Positions 42,327-50,801 of a stretch of 64,000 nucleotides of DNA are shown here, piece by piece. Position 1 is the stretch's first letter; every line of letters starts with the position of its first letter. The stretch covers positions 1-64,000 of the forward strand of contig CAYMTA010000005.1 of assembly GCA_964393275.1 (NCBI GenBank). The letters run 5' to 3'. The position numbers were made by a program, and so were the translations under genes. This DNA is from SLRI01 sp964393275 (lineage in GTDB: Bacteria > Pseudomonadota > Alphaproteobacteria > Geminicoccales > Geminicoccaceae). Under the pieces are notes generated by a model. It did no database searches and was not told where the DNA came from. It saw only the letters and a program-made list of their open reading frames with translations.

Positions 42327-43082
42327 ATGGCACGCAGCTTCTTCGATTTCAGCAATCTCGAGCTTCGCTACGACCCATTCCCGATCGGGCTCGCCAAGCC
42401 GGTGATGGACGAGACTCTCTATGGCGAGCTGGTCGCCAGCTATCCCTCGATCGACCGCTTCGCCGAGCTCGGCAAGGTCGGCAAGAAGTACACGCTGAGC
42501 GAGAAGTACAATGGCGAGCAGTACCGGGACTTCATCCGCGGCAACGCGCTCTGGCGGGAGTTCCATGACTGGGTGAAGAGCGACGCCTTCCCGCGGCTGG
42601 CGCTGAAGGCGCTGAAGGAGCGCGACGTCGATCTGGGCTACAAGACCAACGGCTCGAAGCCCAAGCAGCTTTTGAAGAACCTGCGCGAGGTGCTCGGTGG
42701 ACATGCGGTCTACCGGGCGGCGCAGTTGCGCTCGCGCTTCGAGTTCTCGGCCTTGCCCGGTGAAGGCGGCAGCGTCATTCCGCACACCGACGCGCCCGGC
42801 AAGATCATCACGCTCGTCATCTCGATGATGCAGCCGGGCGAGTGGCAGCCGGGTTATGGTGGCGGGACGGACGTCAACAAGCCCAAGGACCCGCGCAAGA
42901 CGTTCAACCAGCTCAACGCCCAGGCCGGATTCGACGAGATGGAGGTCCTCGACACCTTCGAGTTCTCGCCCAATCAGGCGGTGATGTTCGTCAAGACCTT
43001 CAACTCCTGGCATTCGGTCCGGCCCATGACGGGTCCGGCCGATGCCCTGCGCAAGACGCTGACGATCAACATCGAAGCCTGA
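42327..43082 (+). CDS. 2-oxoglutarate-Fe(II) oxygenase family protein
   Basis: This 251-residue protein has the double-stranded beta-helix iron site H153 and D155 (IPHTDAPGK) and H229 (NSWHSVRP). R232 or R242 is a candidate 2-oxoglutarate contact. It resembles prolyl-hydroxylase-like oxygenases found in polysaccharide and capsule clusters. It is encoded 16 bases after the methyltransferase and is convergent with the next gene. Confidence 0.82.
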   Translation: MARSFFDFSNLELRYDPFPIGLAKPVMDETLYGELVASYPSIDRFAELGKVGKKYTLSEKYNGEQYRDFIRGNALWREFHDWVKSDAFPRLALKALKERDVDLGYKTNGSKPKQLLKNLREVLGGHAVYRAAQLRSRFEFSALPGEGGSVIPHTDAPGKIITLVISMMQPGEWQPGYGGGTDVNKPKDPRKTFNQLNAQAGFDEMEVLDTFEFSPNQAVMFVKTFNSWHSVRPMTGPADALRKTLTINIEA

Positions 43083-43097
43083 CCGGCAGCGAGAGGC

Positions 43098-44027
43098 TCA
43101 GGCGCGCTTCCTCGAGAGCACCGCGCAGGCCTTGAGGAAGAGTTCCTGCGGGAAGTCGGCCACGGCCCATTGCGGCTCGAGCCCGAAGGCGCGCAGATCC
43201 TCGATCGTGGCGGAAAAATAGTTGCGGCGCTGAATGTAGAGCCGCGACCAGCCAGTGTTGACATCGCGGAAGGGCTCGATGTTGAAGCTGTGGCCACCCG
43301 TGACCCGGGCCATCTCGGCGAGCGCCCGGTTGCGGATCTGCTCCATCTGCTCGAGTGCCAGGACGGTCTGGACGAGGTCGAAGGCGTTGTCCCCGAAGGG
43401 CAGCTCCGCGGCCGAGCCGCGCTCGAAGTGGATGCGCTTGAAGGCGGCCGGATCTGGCAGCGGCTCGGGAACGTAGGCGCGGAGCCCCTTGGGGAGCTCG
43501 GCGTGGCGCTCCTGGAAGTCCTTGGCGGCACGCTGGCCGGCCTCGGTAAGCTCGAGGCCGGTGAAGGTGATCTCGGGAAAGCGGCAGGCCAGGAGGATGA
43601 GGTTGATGCCATTGCCGCAACCGATCTCGAGGACCGTTTTCGGCTGCGTCAGCTCGATGGCGCGGATCAGCAGGAGCTGGCGATAGCGCGTGCCGCCATA
43701 GTCGCTGGCGAAAATGCGCCGGTCGCGCCAGACCCAAGGGGTGAAGTCGTCGCGCGGGAAGCGGTCGATGCTGTAGCGGTCGAGATCGATGCCGGACCAG
43801 GCGTCGTTGTACTCCTCGAGCACCGTTTCCTGATCGCGCTTGTCCCCGGTGAACCGGCCGAACAGCATCCGGCCGAGGTAGGCCCTCAGAAGCTTGCGCC
43901 GTCGTCGCGTGGCCTCGCGGTCCCAGCGGTCGGGGCCGGCGGTCGCGTCGACGAAGGGCTCGAACAGATGCCAGAAGGTGCCATCGTCGATGGCGAGCGG
44001 GCTCTGGGCTGCCGGGGTGAGCTGCAT
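43098..44027 (-). CDS. SAM-dependent methyltransferase
   Basis: This 309-residue class I methyltransferase has a strong SAM motif (VLEIGCGNGINLILLACRFP, about residues 126-145), acidic residue in TGLELTEAG and post-I FERGSAAELPFGDNAFDLV. The Trp-rich N-terminal region (WSGIDLDRYSIDRFPRDDF) resembles glycan-cluster methyltransferases. ATG 44027 lies four bases after the upstream gene's stop, so the two are co-transcribed. Confidence 0.85.
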   Translation of the reverse strand: MQLTPAAQSPLAIDDGTFWHLFEPFVDATAGPDRWDREATRRRRKLLRAYLGRMLFGRFTGDKRDQETVLEEYNDAWSGIDLDRYSIDRFPRDDFTPWVWRDRRIFASDYGGTRYRQLLLIRAIELTQPKTVLEIGCGNGINLILLACRFPEITFTGLELTEAGQRAAKDFQERHAELPKGLRAYVPEPLPDPAAFKRIHFERGSAAELPFGDNAFDLVQTVLALEQMEQIRNRALAEMARVTGGHSFNIEPFRDVNTGWSRLYIQRRNYFSATIEDLRAFGLEPQWAVADFPQELFLKACAVLSRKRA

Positions 44028-44031
44028 GAGT

Positions 44032-44757
44032 CTAGTCCTCGGGCCGGATGGCACAAGTGGCGCTTTCCGGCAGCAGGGGCACGTCGGCCTGGTCGTGGAC
44101 GGCGGGCTCGGTGGTGAAGAGCGGGTTATGGCGGGCAAGGGCCGCCAGCACGGTGACGTCGGTGTCGCGATGCTTCGAGGCGGCGGTGCCGCGCAGGGCG
44201 ATATTGGGATCGAAGCCGAAAGCCTGGGTGAGCTCGAAGCTGAAGCCGGCCACCACCACCCGGTCGAAGCCGGGCTCGGCGATTGCCAGCGCCACGGCGA
44301 GGGCACCGGAGGAGGCCTGCTTGCGGGCGAGCGCCGCTTCGACCTCGGGCTCGCGGCCCGCGCGTTCGAGGATGAGTCGGGCGAAATCCGCCATGGCACG
44401 TTTCTCGAAGCTGGCGTGGCGATAGCCAACGGCCCCGAGCTCGCGCAGCAGGACCTCCGGGCGCTGGCTGCGGGTGCGCCAGGCGTGGCGCAGGCGCTTG
44501 AAGGCACCGCCCTTCGCGTCGGGTCTGGGGTAGTAGACGAGGCGGCCGGTGCCGAGGCCGCGCACGGCCTCGATGCGGCTTCGGCCAGCGGCGCTGCCGT
44601 CGGTGAGGAGCGCCGTCATGACGGTGAAGAGAGGCTCGGGCAGGCCCCGATCGGCGGCCGAGCGGCCGGAAGCGTTGGCGCAGGCCACGGCATCGACCAT
44701 GCCCGGCGGCGGCAGCGCGGGTTCGGGCTTGGCGCCCAGGACGAGGAGCGTGCGCAT
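44032..44757 (-). CDS. Conserved protein of unknown function, possible glycosyltransferase-like
   Basis: This 241-residue soluble protein is one I do not recognise with confidence. It starts with an alpha/beta-type strand and loop (MRTLLVLGAKPEPALP). It later has KQASSGALAVALAIAEPGFD followed by RVVVAGFSFEL, a pattern reminiscent of sialyltransferase-like or DUF115-type glycan enzymes. No DxD or SAM motif is visible. Operon partner and neighbourhood argue for surface glycan synthesis. Confidence 0.6.
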   Translation of the reverse strand: MRTLLVLGAKPEPALPPPGMVDAVACANASGRSAADRGLPEPLFTVMTALLTDGSAAGRSRIEAVRGLGTGRLVYYPRPDAKGGAFKRLRHAWRTRSQRPEVLLRELGAVGYRHASFEKRAMADFARLILERAGREPEVEAALARKQASSGALAVALAIAEPGFDRVVVAGFSFELTQAFGFDPNIALRGTAASKHRDTDVTVLAALARHNPLFTTEPAVHDQADVPLLPESATCAIRPED

Positions 44758-44860
44758 GATCGTGCCGGACGCTTATGCCCCGGGCATCCGGCTTGCCGCG
44801 CCGCCGTCCTGCCTGCTATCGTCGATCATCGAAAATCCATAGAGAGCTGCGGGGATCGCC

Positions 44861-45838
44861 GTGACATCGAACCGTGTTGCGCCTGCCGCAACCAAGCCTG
44901 CCGTGTTCATCCACACCAACCACCGCCAGTGGGTGGGAGCGCTCGTATCGGCCTATTCGCTCGAACGCAACGCCGCCGTGCCGGACAGCTTCGACGTGCG
45001 CTACCTGCACACCCGCGACTACCCGACGCTGGCAGGGCGCGAAGGCCAGCTCTACCTGCGCGGTGGACGGCACGTACCATGGCGGAACGACGATCTACAA
45101 TCCTTCACCCCGCTGCGCTTCGCCGCACCGGAGGCGATGGGCTATGCGGGCCGGGCCCTGGTCATCGATCCGGACGTCTTCGCCGTCGGCGACGTCATGG
45201 AACTCCTCACCCGCGACATGGAGGGCAAGGCGATCATGTGTCGGCCGCGCCCCTTGCGCAAGGATGGCACGGTCGGCGATCTCGCGACCAGCGTCATGCT
45301 GATGGACTGCCCGAAGCTGACGCACTGGCGGCTCGAGGCCGATTTCGGCGAGCTGTTCGAGATGAAGCGCGACTACGCCAGGTGGATCGGCCTGAAGCTC
45401 GAGAAGGAGGAGACGATCGGCTTCTTCGAGAACGAGTGGAACGATTTCGACCGACTGACGGCGGCGACCAAGCTCCTGCACAACACCAAGCGGCAGACGC
45501 AGCCCTGGAAGACCGGGCTGCCGCAGGACTTCGTCATGTCCGACAAGTTCCGCTGGTTCCCGCCCAAGGGCTGGCTGCGCCGCGGCCGGCAACTGCTTTT
45601 CGGCTATCACGACTACGGCGGGGCCTACGAGCGGCATCCCGACCGGAACCAGGAAAATTTCTTCTTCGGCCTGGTCAAGGAATGCCTGGAGAAAGGCCGC
45701 TTCGACGAGGCCCTGCTGCGCGAGGAGATGGCGAAGAACCATATCCGCCACGACGCGCTCGAGGTCGTGGCGCGGGTGCCGGACCTCGCGAGCTGGTTCC
45801 CGCAGGATCTCGCGGCACCGGCGCGAGCGGCCGCCTGA
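44861..45838 (+). CDS. Glycosyltransferase, GT8-like
   Basis: This 325-residue protein has an N-terminal GT-A-like fold (PAVFIHTNHRQWVGALVSAY) and a DxD metal motif, D103-P-D105, in LVIDPDVFAVGDV. A later HNTKRQTQPWKTG segment matches GT8-related proteins. It probably adds a sugar to a surface glycan. It starts with GTG 44861 and diverges from the 44032-44757 gene. The patatin gene begins one base after its stop. Confidence 0.75.
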   Translation: MTSNRVAPAATKPAVFIHTNHRQWVGALVSAYSLERNAAVPDSFDVRYLHTRDYPTLAGREGQLYLRGGRHVPWRNDDLQSFTPLRFAAPEAMGYAGRALVIDPDVFAVGDVMELLTRDMEGKAIMCRPRPLRKDGTVGDLATSVMLMDCPKLTHWRLEADFGELFEMKRDYARWIGLKLEKEETIGFFENEWNDFDRLTAATKLLHNTKRQTQPWKTGLPQDFVMSDKFRWFPPKGWLRRGRQLLFGYHDYGGAYERHPDRNQENFFFGLVKECLEKGRFDEALLREEMAKNHIRHDALEVVARVPDLASWFPQDLAAPARAAA

Positions 45839-45839
45839 A

Positions 45840-46883
45840 TTGGTGGCGGAGGACGCCGCGGCCGGCAGGAAGCGCCTCAATCTCGGCCTGCAGGGCGGCG
45901 GCTCGCACGGCGCCTTCACCTGGGGCGTGCTCGACCGGCTGCTCGAGGTGGACGAGCTCGAGCTGGTCGGCATCAGCGGCACCAGTGCGGGGGCGATGAA
46001 CGCGGCGGTCCTGGCCTATGGCCTCGCCGTGGGCGGCAAGGCGGGGGCACGCGCCTGCCTCGCCGAGTTCTGGGGGCGGATCGCCGCCGCGGCTCGGCTC
46101 TCGCCCCTGCAGCCGAGCCCGCTCGACCGCTGGCTCGGGCTCGGCAACATGGACTTCTCTCCCGGCTGGATAGCCTCCGACAACCTGGCGCGGCTGGCCT
46201 CGCCCTACGAGCTCAACCCGCTGAACTTCAATCCCTTGAAGGACATGCTCGAGGCGGTGGTCGATTTCGAAGCGCTCCGGCGGAGCTGCGCCGCCGAGCA
46301 GGTGCTGCTCTTCCTCTGCGCCACCAATGTCGGCACCGGCCGGATCAAGATTTTCGAGGGCGAGGAGATCGGCCTCGACGCGGTGCTCGCCTCGGCCTGC
46401 CTGCCCTGGCTCTTCCACGCGGTCGAGATCGATGGGCAGCACTACTGGGACGGCGGCTATTCCGGCAACCCGCCGATCTATCCCCTGATCTACGGCACCG
46501 ACTGCGAGGACGTGCTGATCGTCCAGATCAACCCGATCAACATCGAGAGCGTGCCCAAAACGGCATCCGAGATCGTCGACCGGGTGAACGAGCTCTCATT
46601 CAACTCGACCCTGATGCGCGAGATGCGGGCGATCCATTTCGTCACCAAGCTTTTGGACGAGCAGCGCGTCGAGCACGGCCGCTACAAGCGGCTCAACATC
46701 CACACCGTCGAGGCGGAGGCGCAGCTCGCCAGGCTCGGCAGCTCGTCCAAGGTGAACGCCGACAAGGACTTCCTCGACTGGCTCTTCGACCTCGGCCGCG
46801 AGCGCTGCGCGCGGTTCCTCGACGCGCACTACGACAAGATCGGCGTCGAGAGCTCGACGGACGTGGTGGCGAAGTTTCTTTGA
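45840..46883 (+). CDS. Patatin-like phospholipase
   Basis: This 347-residue patatin-fold lipid acyl hydrolase has oxyanion motif LQGGGSHGAF, nucleophile S49 in GISGTSAG and catalytic D204 in WDGGYSGN. No signal peptide is present, so it is cytoplasmic or released by non-Sec means. The start is TTG 45840 or GTG 45843. It may turn over lipids for the adjacent glycan/lipid exporter set. Confidence 0.88.
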   Translation: MVAEDAAAGRKRLNLGLQGGGSHGAFTWGVLDRLLEVDELELVGISGTSAGAMNAAVLAYGLAVGGKAGARACLAEFWGRIAAAARLSPLQPSPLDRWLGLGNMDFSPGWIASDNLARLASPYELNPLNFNPLKDMLEAVVDFEALRRSCAAEQVLLFLCATNVGTGRIKIFEGEEIGLDAVLASACLPWLFHAVEIDGQHYWDGGYSGNPPIYPLIYGTDCEDVLIVQINPINIESVPKTASEIVDRVNELSFNSTLMREMRAIHFVTKLLDEQRVEHGRYKRLNIHTVEAEAQLARLGSSSKVNADKDFLDWLFDLGRERCARFLDAHYDKIGVESSTDVVAKFL

Positions 46884-46904
46884 GGTTGTCTTCAAGGGTA
46901 CGGC

Positions 46905-46923
46905 GGGGGAACTGAGTTCCCCC
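46905..46923. repeat. 19-bp palindrome, copy 1
   Basis: GGGGGAACTGAGTTCCCCC is a perfect palindrome with a one-base centre, 22 bases after the patatin stop. A near-identical copy lies at 47656-47674. It could act as a transcription end signal, or mark the left edge of the inserted or decayed segment in between. Confidence 0.7.
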
Positions 46924-46929
46924 GGACCC

Positions 46930-47180
46930 CCTCCGGCTTTGTGAATTCTCCACCGCCTAAAGGCGGTGGCTTCAGATTACGGCTCAAAGCCGGATCGGTC
47001 CGCCATGCGGCGGACTGGCAGCGTGAACGACAGCGCCATGGTTCCCCGGGGCCGAAAGCATGATCACCAATGCCTCTACTCCGCAAAGCGACCCCCCAGT
47101 TGAAGGCATAAATGCATCTTGCCGCCCATGCCGGCTAAAGCCGTGGGATTTTCTGATCCCCTATCGGGGACTTTAAAGTC
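46930..47180. mobile_element. IS200/IS605-like remnant without transposase
   Basis: This non-coding stretch has subterminal hairpins of the type seen in IS200/IS605 elements. CCACCGCCT-AA-AGGCGGTGG lies at 46950-46969. CGGCT-AA-AGCCG lies at 47132-47143, flanked by CCCA and TGGG. A further short hairpin, GGCT-CAA-AGCC, sits at 46981-46990. No transposase reading frame remains between them. The right side abuts the broken fitB gene. Boundaries are approximate and the identification rests on hairpin style only. Confidence 0.42.
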
Positions 47181-47190
47181 GGTGCCGCAG

Positions 47191-47262
47191 CTATTCGTGC
47201 ACCGCGCTCGCGGGCTCAGGCCGCATCGGCTCCGAGATGACATTGGTATCGAGAATGATCAT
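47191..47262 (-). pseudogene. fitB: Truncated FitB/VapC PIN-domain toxin
   Basis: Only 23 codons remain, starting MIILDTNVISEPMRPEPASA, which is the unmistakable PIN-domain N-terminus with the first catalytic aspartate (D5). Translation ends at TAG (47193-47191), exactly where FitB homologues have a tryptophan codon. The following codons (LRHRL, then stop) still look FitB-like before similarity ends at the IS-like remnant. The ATG overlaps the antitoxin stop (ATGA), the normal toxin-antitoxin arrangement. Confidence 0.8.
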
Positions 47263-47507
47263 TCGAAGGTCGGCGGCTCACGACCCGCCTCCCTGGGTGG
47301 CAGCTCCAGCTCGACGCCACCGAGCGGCCCGAAGCGCCGCCGGATGTCGGCCACCAGATCGGCGCCGATCTGCGACCGCGCCGGAACGAGCGCCGCTTTC
47401 AGGATCAGGCGCGCTTCCGCTTCCATCGAGCGGCCGTGCAGGGCTGCCCGCACACGCAGCCGTTCCTCGAGCTCGGGATCGAGCTGCCGCACCAACAATG
47501 AGGCCAT
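47259..47507 (-). CDS. fitA: FitA-like ribbon-helix-helix antitoxin (orphan)
   Basis: This 82-residue antitoxin has the FitA start MASLLVRQLDPELEERLRVR and the helix RSMEAEARLILKAAL. It would bind DNA as a dimer and neutralise FitB, but its toxin partner is reduced to 23 codons. ATG 47507 gives the family N-terminus; an in-frame ATG at 47528 is possible. An inverted repeat with an internal TAAAAT lies just upstream. Local sequence is AT-richer than the surroundings. Confidence 0.88.
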   Translation of the reverse strand: MASLLVRQLDPELEERLRVRAALHGRSMEAEARLILKAALVPARSQIGADLVADIRRRFGPLGGVELELPPREAGREPPTFE

Positions 47508-47531
47508 GGGCGTTGGCCCTCTCGTCATTCA

Positions 47532-47559
47532 GTTCACGGTTTCATTTTAGACAGTGAAC
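47532..47559 (-). promoter_or_regulatory. Putative autoregulatory operator of fitA
   Basis: GTTCAC (47532-47537) and GTGAAC (47554-47559) form a perfect inverted repeat, 22 bases centre to centre. On the minus strand the -10-like TAAAAT (47549-47544) falls between the arms. Ribbon-helix-helix antitoxins bind such paired sites, so this is a plausible operator. Confidence 0.45.
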
Positions 47560-47655
47560 GTATTGATATCTAACAAAAAACGGAATTTGTTGTCGGCTAT
47601 TCTGGACGACGTTTTGGCGTGATCCCATCATGCTGGCGAAAAGCGGGGAGACTCG

Positions 47656-47674
47656 GGGGGAACTCAGTTCTCCC
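47656..47674. repeat. 19-bp palindrome, copy 2
   Basis: GGGGGAACTCAGTTCTCCC repeats the palindrome at 46905-46923 with two base differences. Together the copies bracket about 730 bases holding the IS-like remnant and the fit genes. It lies 41 bases downstream of the RND gene's 3' end. Confidence 0.65.
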
Positions 47675-47714
47675 GTCGACTTCGATTGAAGAAAGCATCG
47701 ATCAACGCTGCTCC

Positions 47715-50700
47715 TCAGGTCGCCGGCGCTGTCGTCCCGCCAGGGGTGGAGTGCTTCGCCCTGCGCTCGCGCAGCTCGAACCAGGTGCAGTAGAGGGTTG
47801 GCAGGAAGATCAGGGTGAGGATGGTGCCGGCGAGGAGTCCGCCCATGATGGCGACGGCCATGGGGCCCCAGAAGACGGTGAAGGCGATCGGCAGCATGCC
47901 GAGGACGGTCGAGAGGGCGGTCAGCATGATCGGGCGGAAGCGCGAGCTGCTGGCGTCGAGGACGGATTCTCGGACGGACTTGCCTCGGGCGCGCTCGGAT
48001 TCGATCTGGCCGATGAGGATGATGGCGTTCTTGGTGATGATGCCGAAGAGGGCGAGGATGCCGAGGATGGCGACGAAGCCCATGGGCCGGCCGGTGCCCA
48101 GGAGGGCGGCGACCACGCCGATCAGGCCGAGCGGGGCGACGCTGAGCGCCATCAGGAGACGCTGGAAGCTCCTGAGCTGGAACATGAGCACGGTGAGCGT
48201 GATGAGGATCATGGCCGGCACCACGGCGGCGACCGAGGCCTGGGATTGGGCACTCTCCTCGACCGTGCCGCCGACCTCGATGCGGTAGCCGCGTGGCAGG
48301 CTTTGGGCGAGCGCGTCGATCGCAGGCTTCAGGTCGGCGACGGCGGCGGCCGGCAGGATGCCGGGCTTCAGGTCGGCCTGGACGGTCAGGGTCGGCACCC
48401 GGTCGCGGCGCCAGACGAGCGGCAGGGCCTGCTCGTAGGAGAAGCGGGCGAGCTGGCCGAGCGGCACGGTTCGCCCGCTCGGCAGGCCGACCTGCACGGT
48501 GTCGAGGTCGCTCAGCGAGACCCGCTCCTCGCTGGTCGCCCGGGCGATGACGTCAATCAGGTAGATGCCGTCGCGGACCTGGGTCACCGTGGTGCCAGTG
48601 ATCATGGTGTTGAGGATTTGCGCCACGTCGGCCGAGCTCAGGCCCAGGCGGCGCACCTCGTCCTGGTCGATGTCGATGCGAAGCTGGCGGACCGGCTCGA
48701 TCCAGTCGAAATTGGTCTGCATCGTGTCGGGGTCGGCCGAGATGACCTGGGCGAGCTCGAGGGCGACGCCGCGCAGCGTCTCGGGGTCGGGGCCCATCAC
48801 CCGGTACTGGAGCGGCCAGCCGACGGGCGGCCCGAGCTCGAGCGGCGAGAGGCGGGCGACGAGGCTCGGGAACTCGTCGGTCAGCACCTTTTCGAGGCGA
48901 TTCTGCAGCCGCTCGCGGGCGTTGGCGTCGGTCGCCACGATGACCACCTGGGCGAAGAACTCGTTGGCGAGCTGGACGTCGAGCGGCAGGTAGAAGCGGA
49001 TCGCACCGCGGCCGACATAGGTGCTCCAGCCGGCGACGTCGGGGTCGCCGTCGAGCACGGCGTCGAAGCGCTTCGCCACATCCTCGGTGGCGTAGATCGA
49101 GGCACTCTGCGGCAGGCGGAGATCGACCAGGAGCTCCGGCCGGTCGGATGACGGGAAGAACTGCTGCGGGATCAGGGGGAAGGCCAGCACGGCGAGGACG
49201 AAGGCGGCGAGCGTGGCACCCAGCGTCAGCCAGCGGGCGCGGATGGCGCCGGTCAGCAGCGAGCGGAACTTGCGCGCGACGAAGGGCTCCCTGGCATCGG
49301 CCGGCTTCGGCTTCGGCATCTTGAGGATGGCCGTGTTCAGGATCGGGGTGAAGACCAGCGCCACGAACCAGGAGACCAGCAGGGCGATGGTGACCACGGC
49401 AAAGAGCGAGAAGGTGTACTCGCCGGCGGAGCTCTGGGCGAAGCCGACCGGCACGAAGCCGGCGATGGTGACGAGGGTCCCGGCGAGCATCGGGAAGGCG
49501 TACTGGACGAAGGGGTAGGCGGCGGCGGTCGCCTTGTCGTCGCCGGCCTCGAGGCGGTTCAAGGTGGCGTCGGTCGTGGTCATCGCGTCGTCGACCAGGA
49601 GCGCCAGGGCGATGATCAGGGCACCGAGCGAGATCCGCTGCATGTCGATGCCGGCCGCCAGCATGATCGCCAGCGCCACGGCGAGGGTGATCGGGATCGC
49701 CAGGGCGACGACCAGCCCCGGGCGGACGCCGAGGCTGAGGAAGCTCATGGCAAGGATGATGGCGATCGCCTGCCAGAGCGATTCCATGAACTCGGCGATG
49801 GCCTGGTCGACCACCACCGGCTGGTCGGCGACCAGATGCGGCTCGATGCCGAGCGGCAGGTCGGCGGTCAGCCTCGTCATGGTGGCGCGGATGTTCCGAC
49901 CGAGCGCCAGGATGTCGCCGCCGTCGTGCATGGCGATGGCGAGGCCGATCGCCGGCTCGCCGTCGACGCGGAACATCGGCTGCGGCGGATCGGCGAAGCC
50001 CCGATGCACCTCGGCCACGTCGCGTAGCGGCAGCACGCGCCCGTCGCTGGCGACGAAGTTGACGTCGAGGATGTCCTGGATGTTGGTGAAGGCACCCGAC
50101 ACGCGCAGCGTGATGGTCTCGTCGCCGGTAACGATCTCGCCGGCCGGGCGGACCGCGTTCTGGGCGGCGAGGGCGGCGAGCAGGGCGCGGCGGTCGATGC
50201 CGAGCGTGGCGAGCTGCTGCATCGAGAACTCGACGTAGATCACCTCGTCCTGCGCGCCCAGGATCTCGACCATCGAGACGTCGGGCACCTGCAGGAGCTC
50301 GGAGCGGACGTCCTCGACGTAGTCGCGCAGCTCGCGATGGGTGAAGCCGTCGGCGGTGAAGCCATAGATGATGCCGAAGACGTCGCCGAACCGGTCGTTG
50401 AAGAAGGGGCCACGCACCCCCTCTGGCATGGTGCGCCAGATGTCGTTGACGTCGTTGCGCACCCGCTGCCAGGCCTCCGGCACCTGGGCGGTGGCTAGAG
50501 AGTCCAGGAGGTCGACGAAGACGGTGGTGACTCCGTCCCTGGTGTAGCTGCGCAGGACGTCGACGCCGTCCATCTCCTGCAGCTTGCGCTCGAGCCGCTC
50601 GGTCACCTGATCGAGGGTCTCGTCGAGCGTGGCGCCTGGCCACACCGCCTGGACCACCATGGTGCGGATGGTGAAAGGCGGATCCTCGTTGCGGCCGAGC

Positions 50701-50801
50701 TCGACGAAGGCGAAGAGGCCGCCGACGATGGAGAGAATCATCAGGAAGGCGATGAGCGAGCGGTTGGCGAGCGCCCAATGCGAGAGGTTGAAGCGGCTCA
50801 A
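47715..50801 (-). CDS. RND efflux transporter permease
   Basis: This 1028-residue inner-membrane RND pump has 12 helices, with the proton-relay aspartate pair in ALLVDDAM and porter-domain duplication. The characteristic FFPSSDRPELLVDLRLP segment is present. The start is the TTG at 50801, overlapping the adaptor stop (TTGA). This gives the family-typical N-terminus SRFNLSHWALANRSL and normal length. With the lipoprotein adaptor it exports drugs, solvents or similar compounds through an outer-membrane channel encoded elsewhere. Confidence 0.92.
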   Translation of the reverse strand: MSRFNLSHWALANRSLIAFLMILSIVGGLFAFVELGRNEDPPFTIRTMVVQAVWPGATLDETLDQVTERLERKLQEMDGVDVLRSYTRDGVTTVFVDLLDSLATAQVPEAWQRVRNDVNDIWRTMPEGVRGPFFNDRFGDVFGIIYGFTADGFTHRELRDYVEDVRSELLQVPDVSMVEILGAQDEVIYVEFSMQQLATLGIDRRALLAALAAQNAVRPAGEIVTGDETITLRVSGAFTNIQDILDVNFVASDGRVLPLRDVAEVHRGFADPPQPMFRVDGEPAIGLAIAMHDGGDILALGRNIRATMTRLTADLPLGIEPHLVADQPVVVDQAIAEFMESLWQAIAIILAMSFLSLGVRPGLVVALAIPITLAVALAIMLAAGIDMQRISLGALIIALALLVDDAMTTTDATLNRLEAGDDKATAAAYPFVQYAFPMLAGTLVTIAGFVPVGFAQSSAGEYTFSLFAVVTIALLVSWFVALVFTPILNTAILKMPKPKPADAREPFVARKFRSLLTGAIRARWLTLGATLAAFVLAVLAFPLIPQQFFPSSDRPELLVDLRLPQSASIYATEDVAKRFDAVLDGDPDVAGWSTYVGRGAIRFYLPLDVQLANEFFAQVVIVATDANARERLQNRLEKVLTDEFPSLVARLSPLELGPPVGWPLQYRVMGPDPETLRGVALELAQVISADPDTMQTNFDWIEPVRQLRIDIDQDEVRRLGLSSADVAQILNTMITGTTVTQVRDGIYLIDVIARATSEERVSLSDLDTVQVGLPSGRTVPLGQLARFSYEQALPLVWRRDRVPTLTVQADLKPGILPAAAVADLKPAIDALAQSLPRGYRIEVGGTVEESAQSQASVAAVVPAMILITLTVLMFQLRSFQRLLMALSVAPLGLIGVVAALLGTGRPMGFVAILGILALFGIITKNAIILIGQIESERARGKSVRESVLDASSSRFRPIMLTALSTVLGMLPIAFTVFWGPMAVAIMGGLLAGTILTLIFLPTLYCTWFELRERRAKHSTPGGTTAPAT

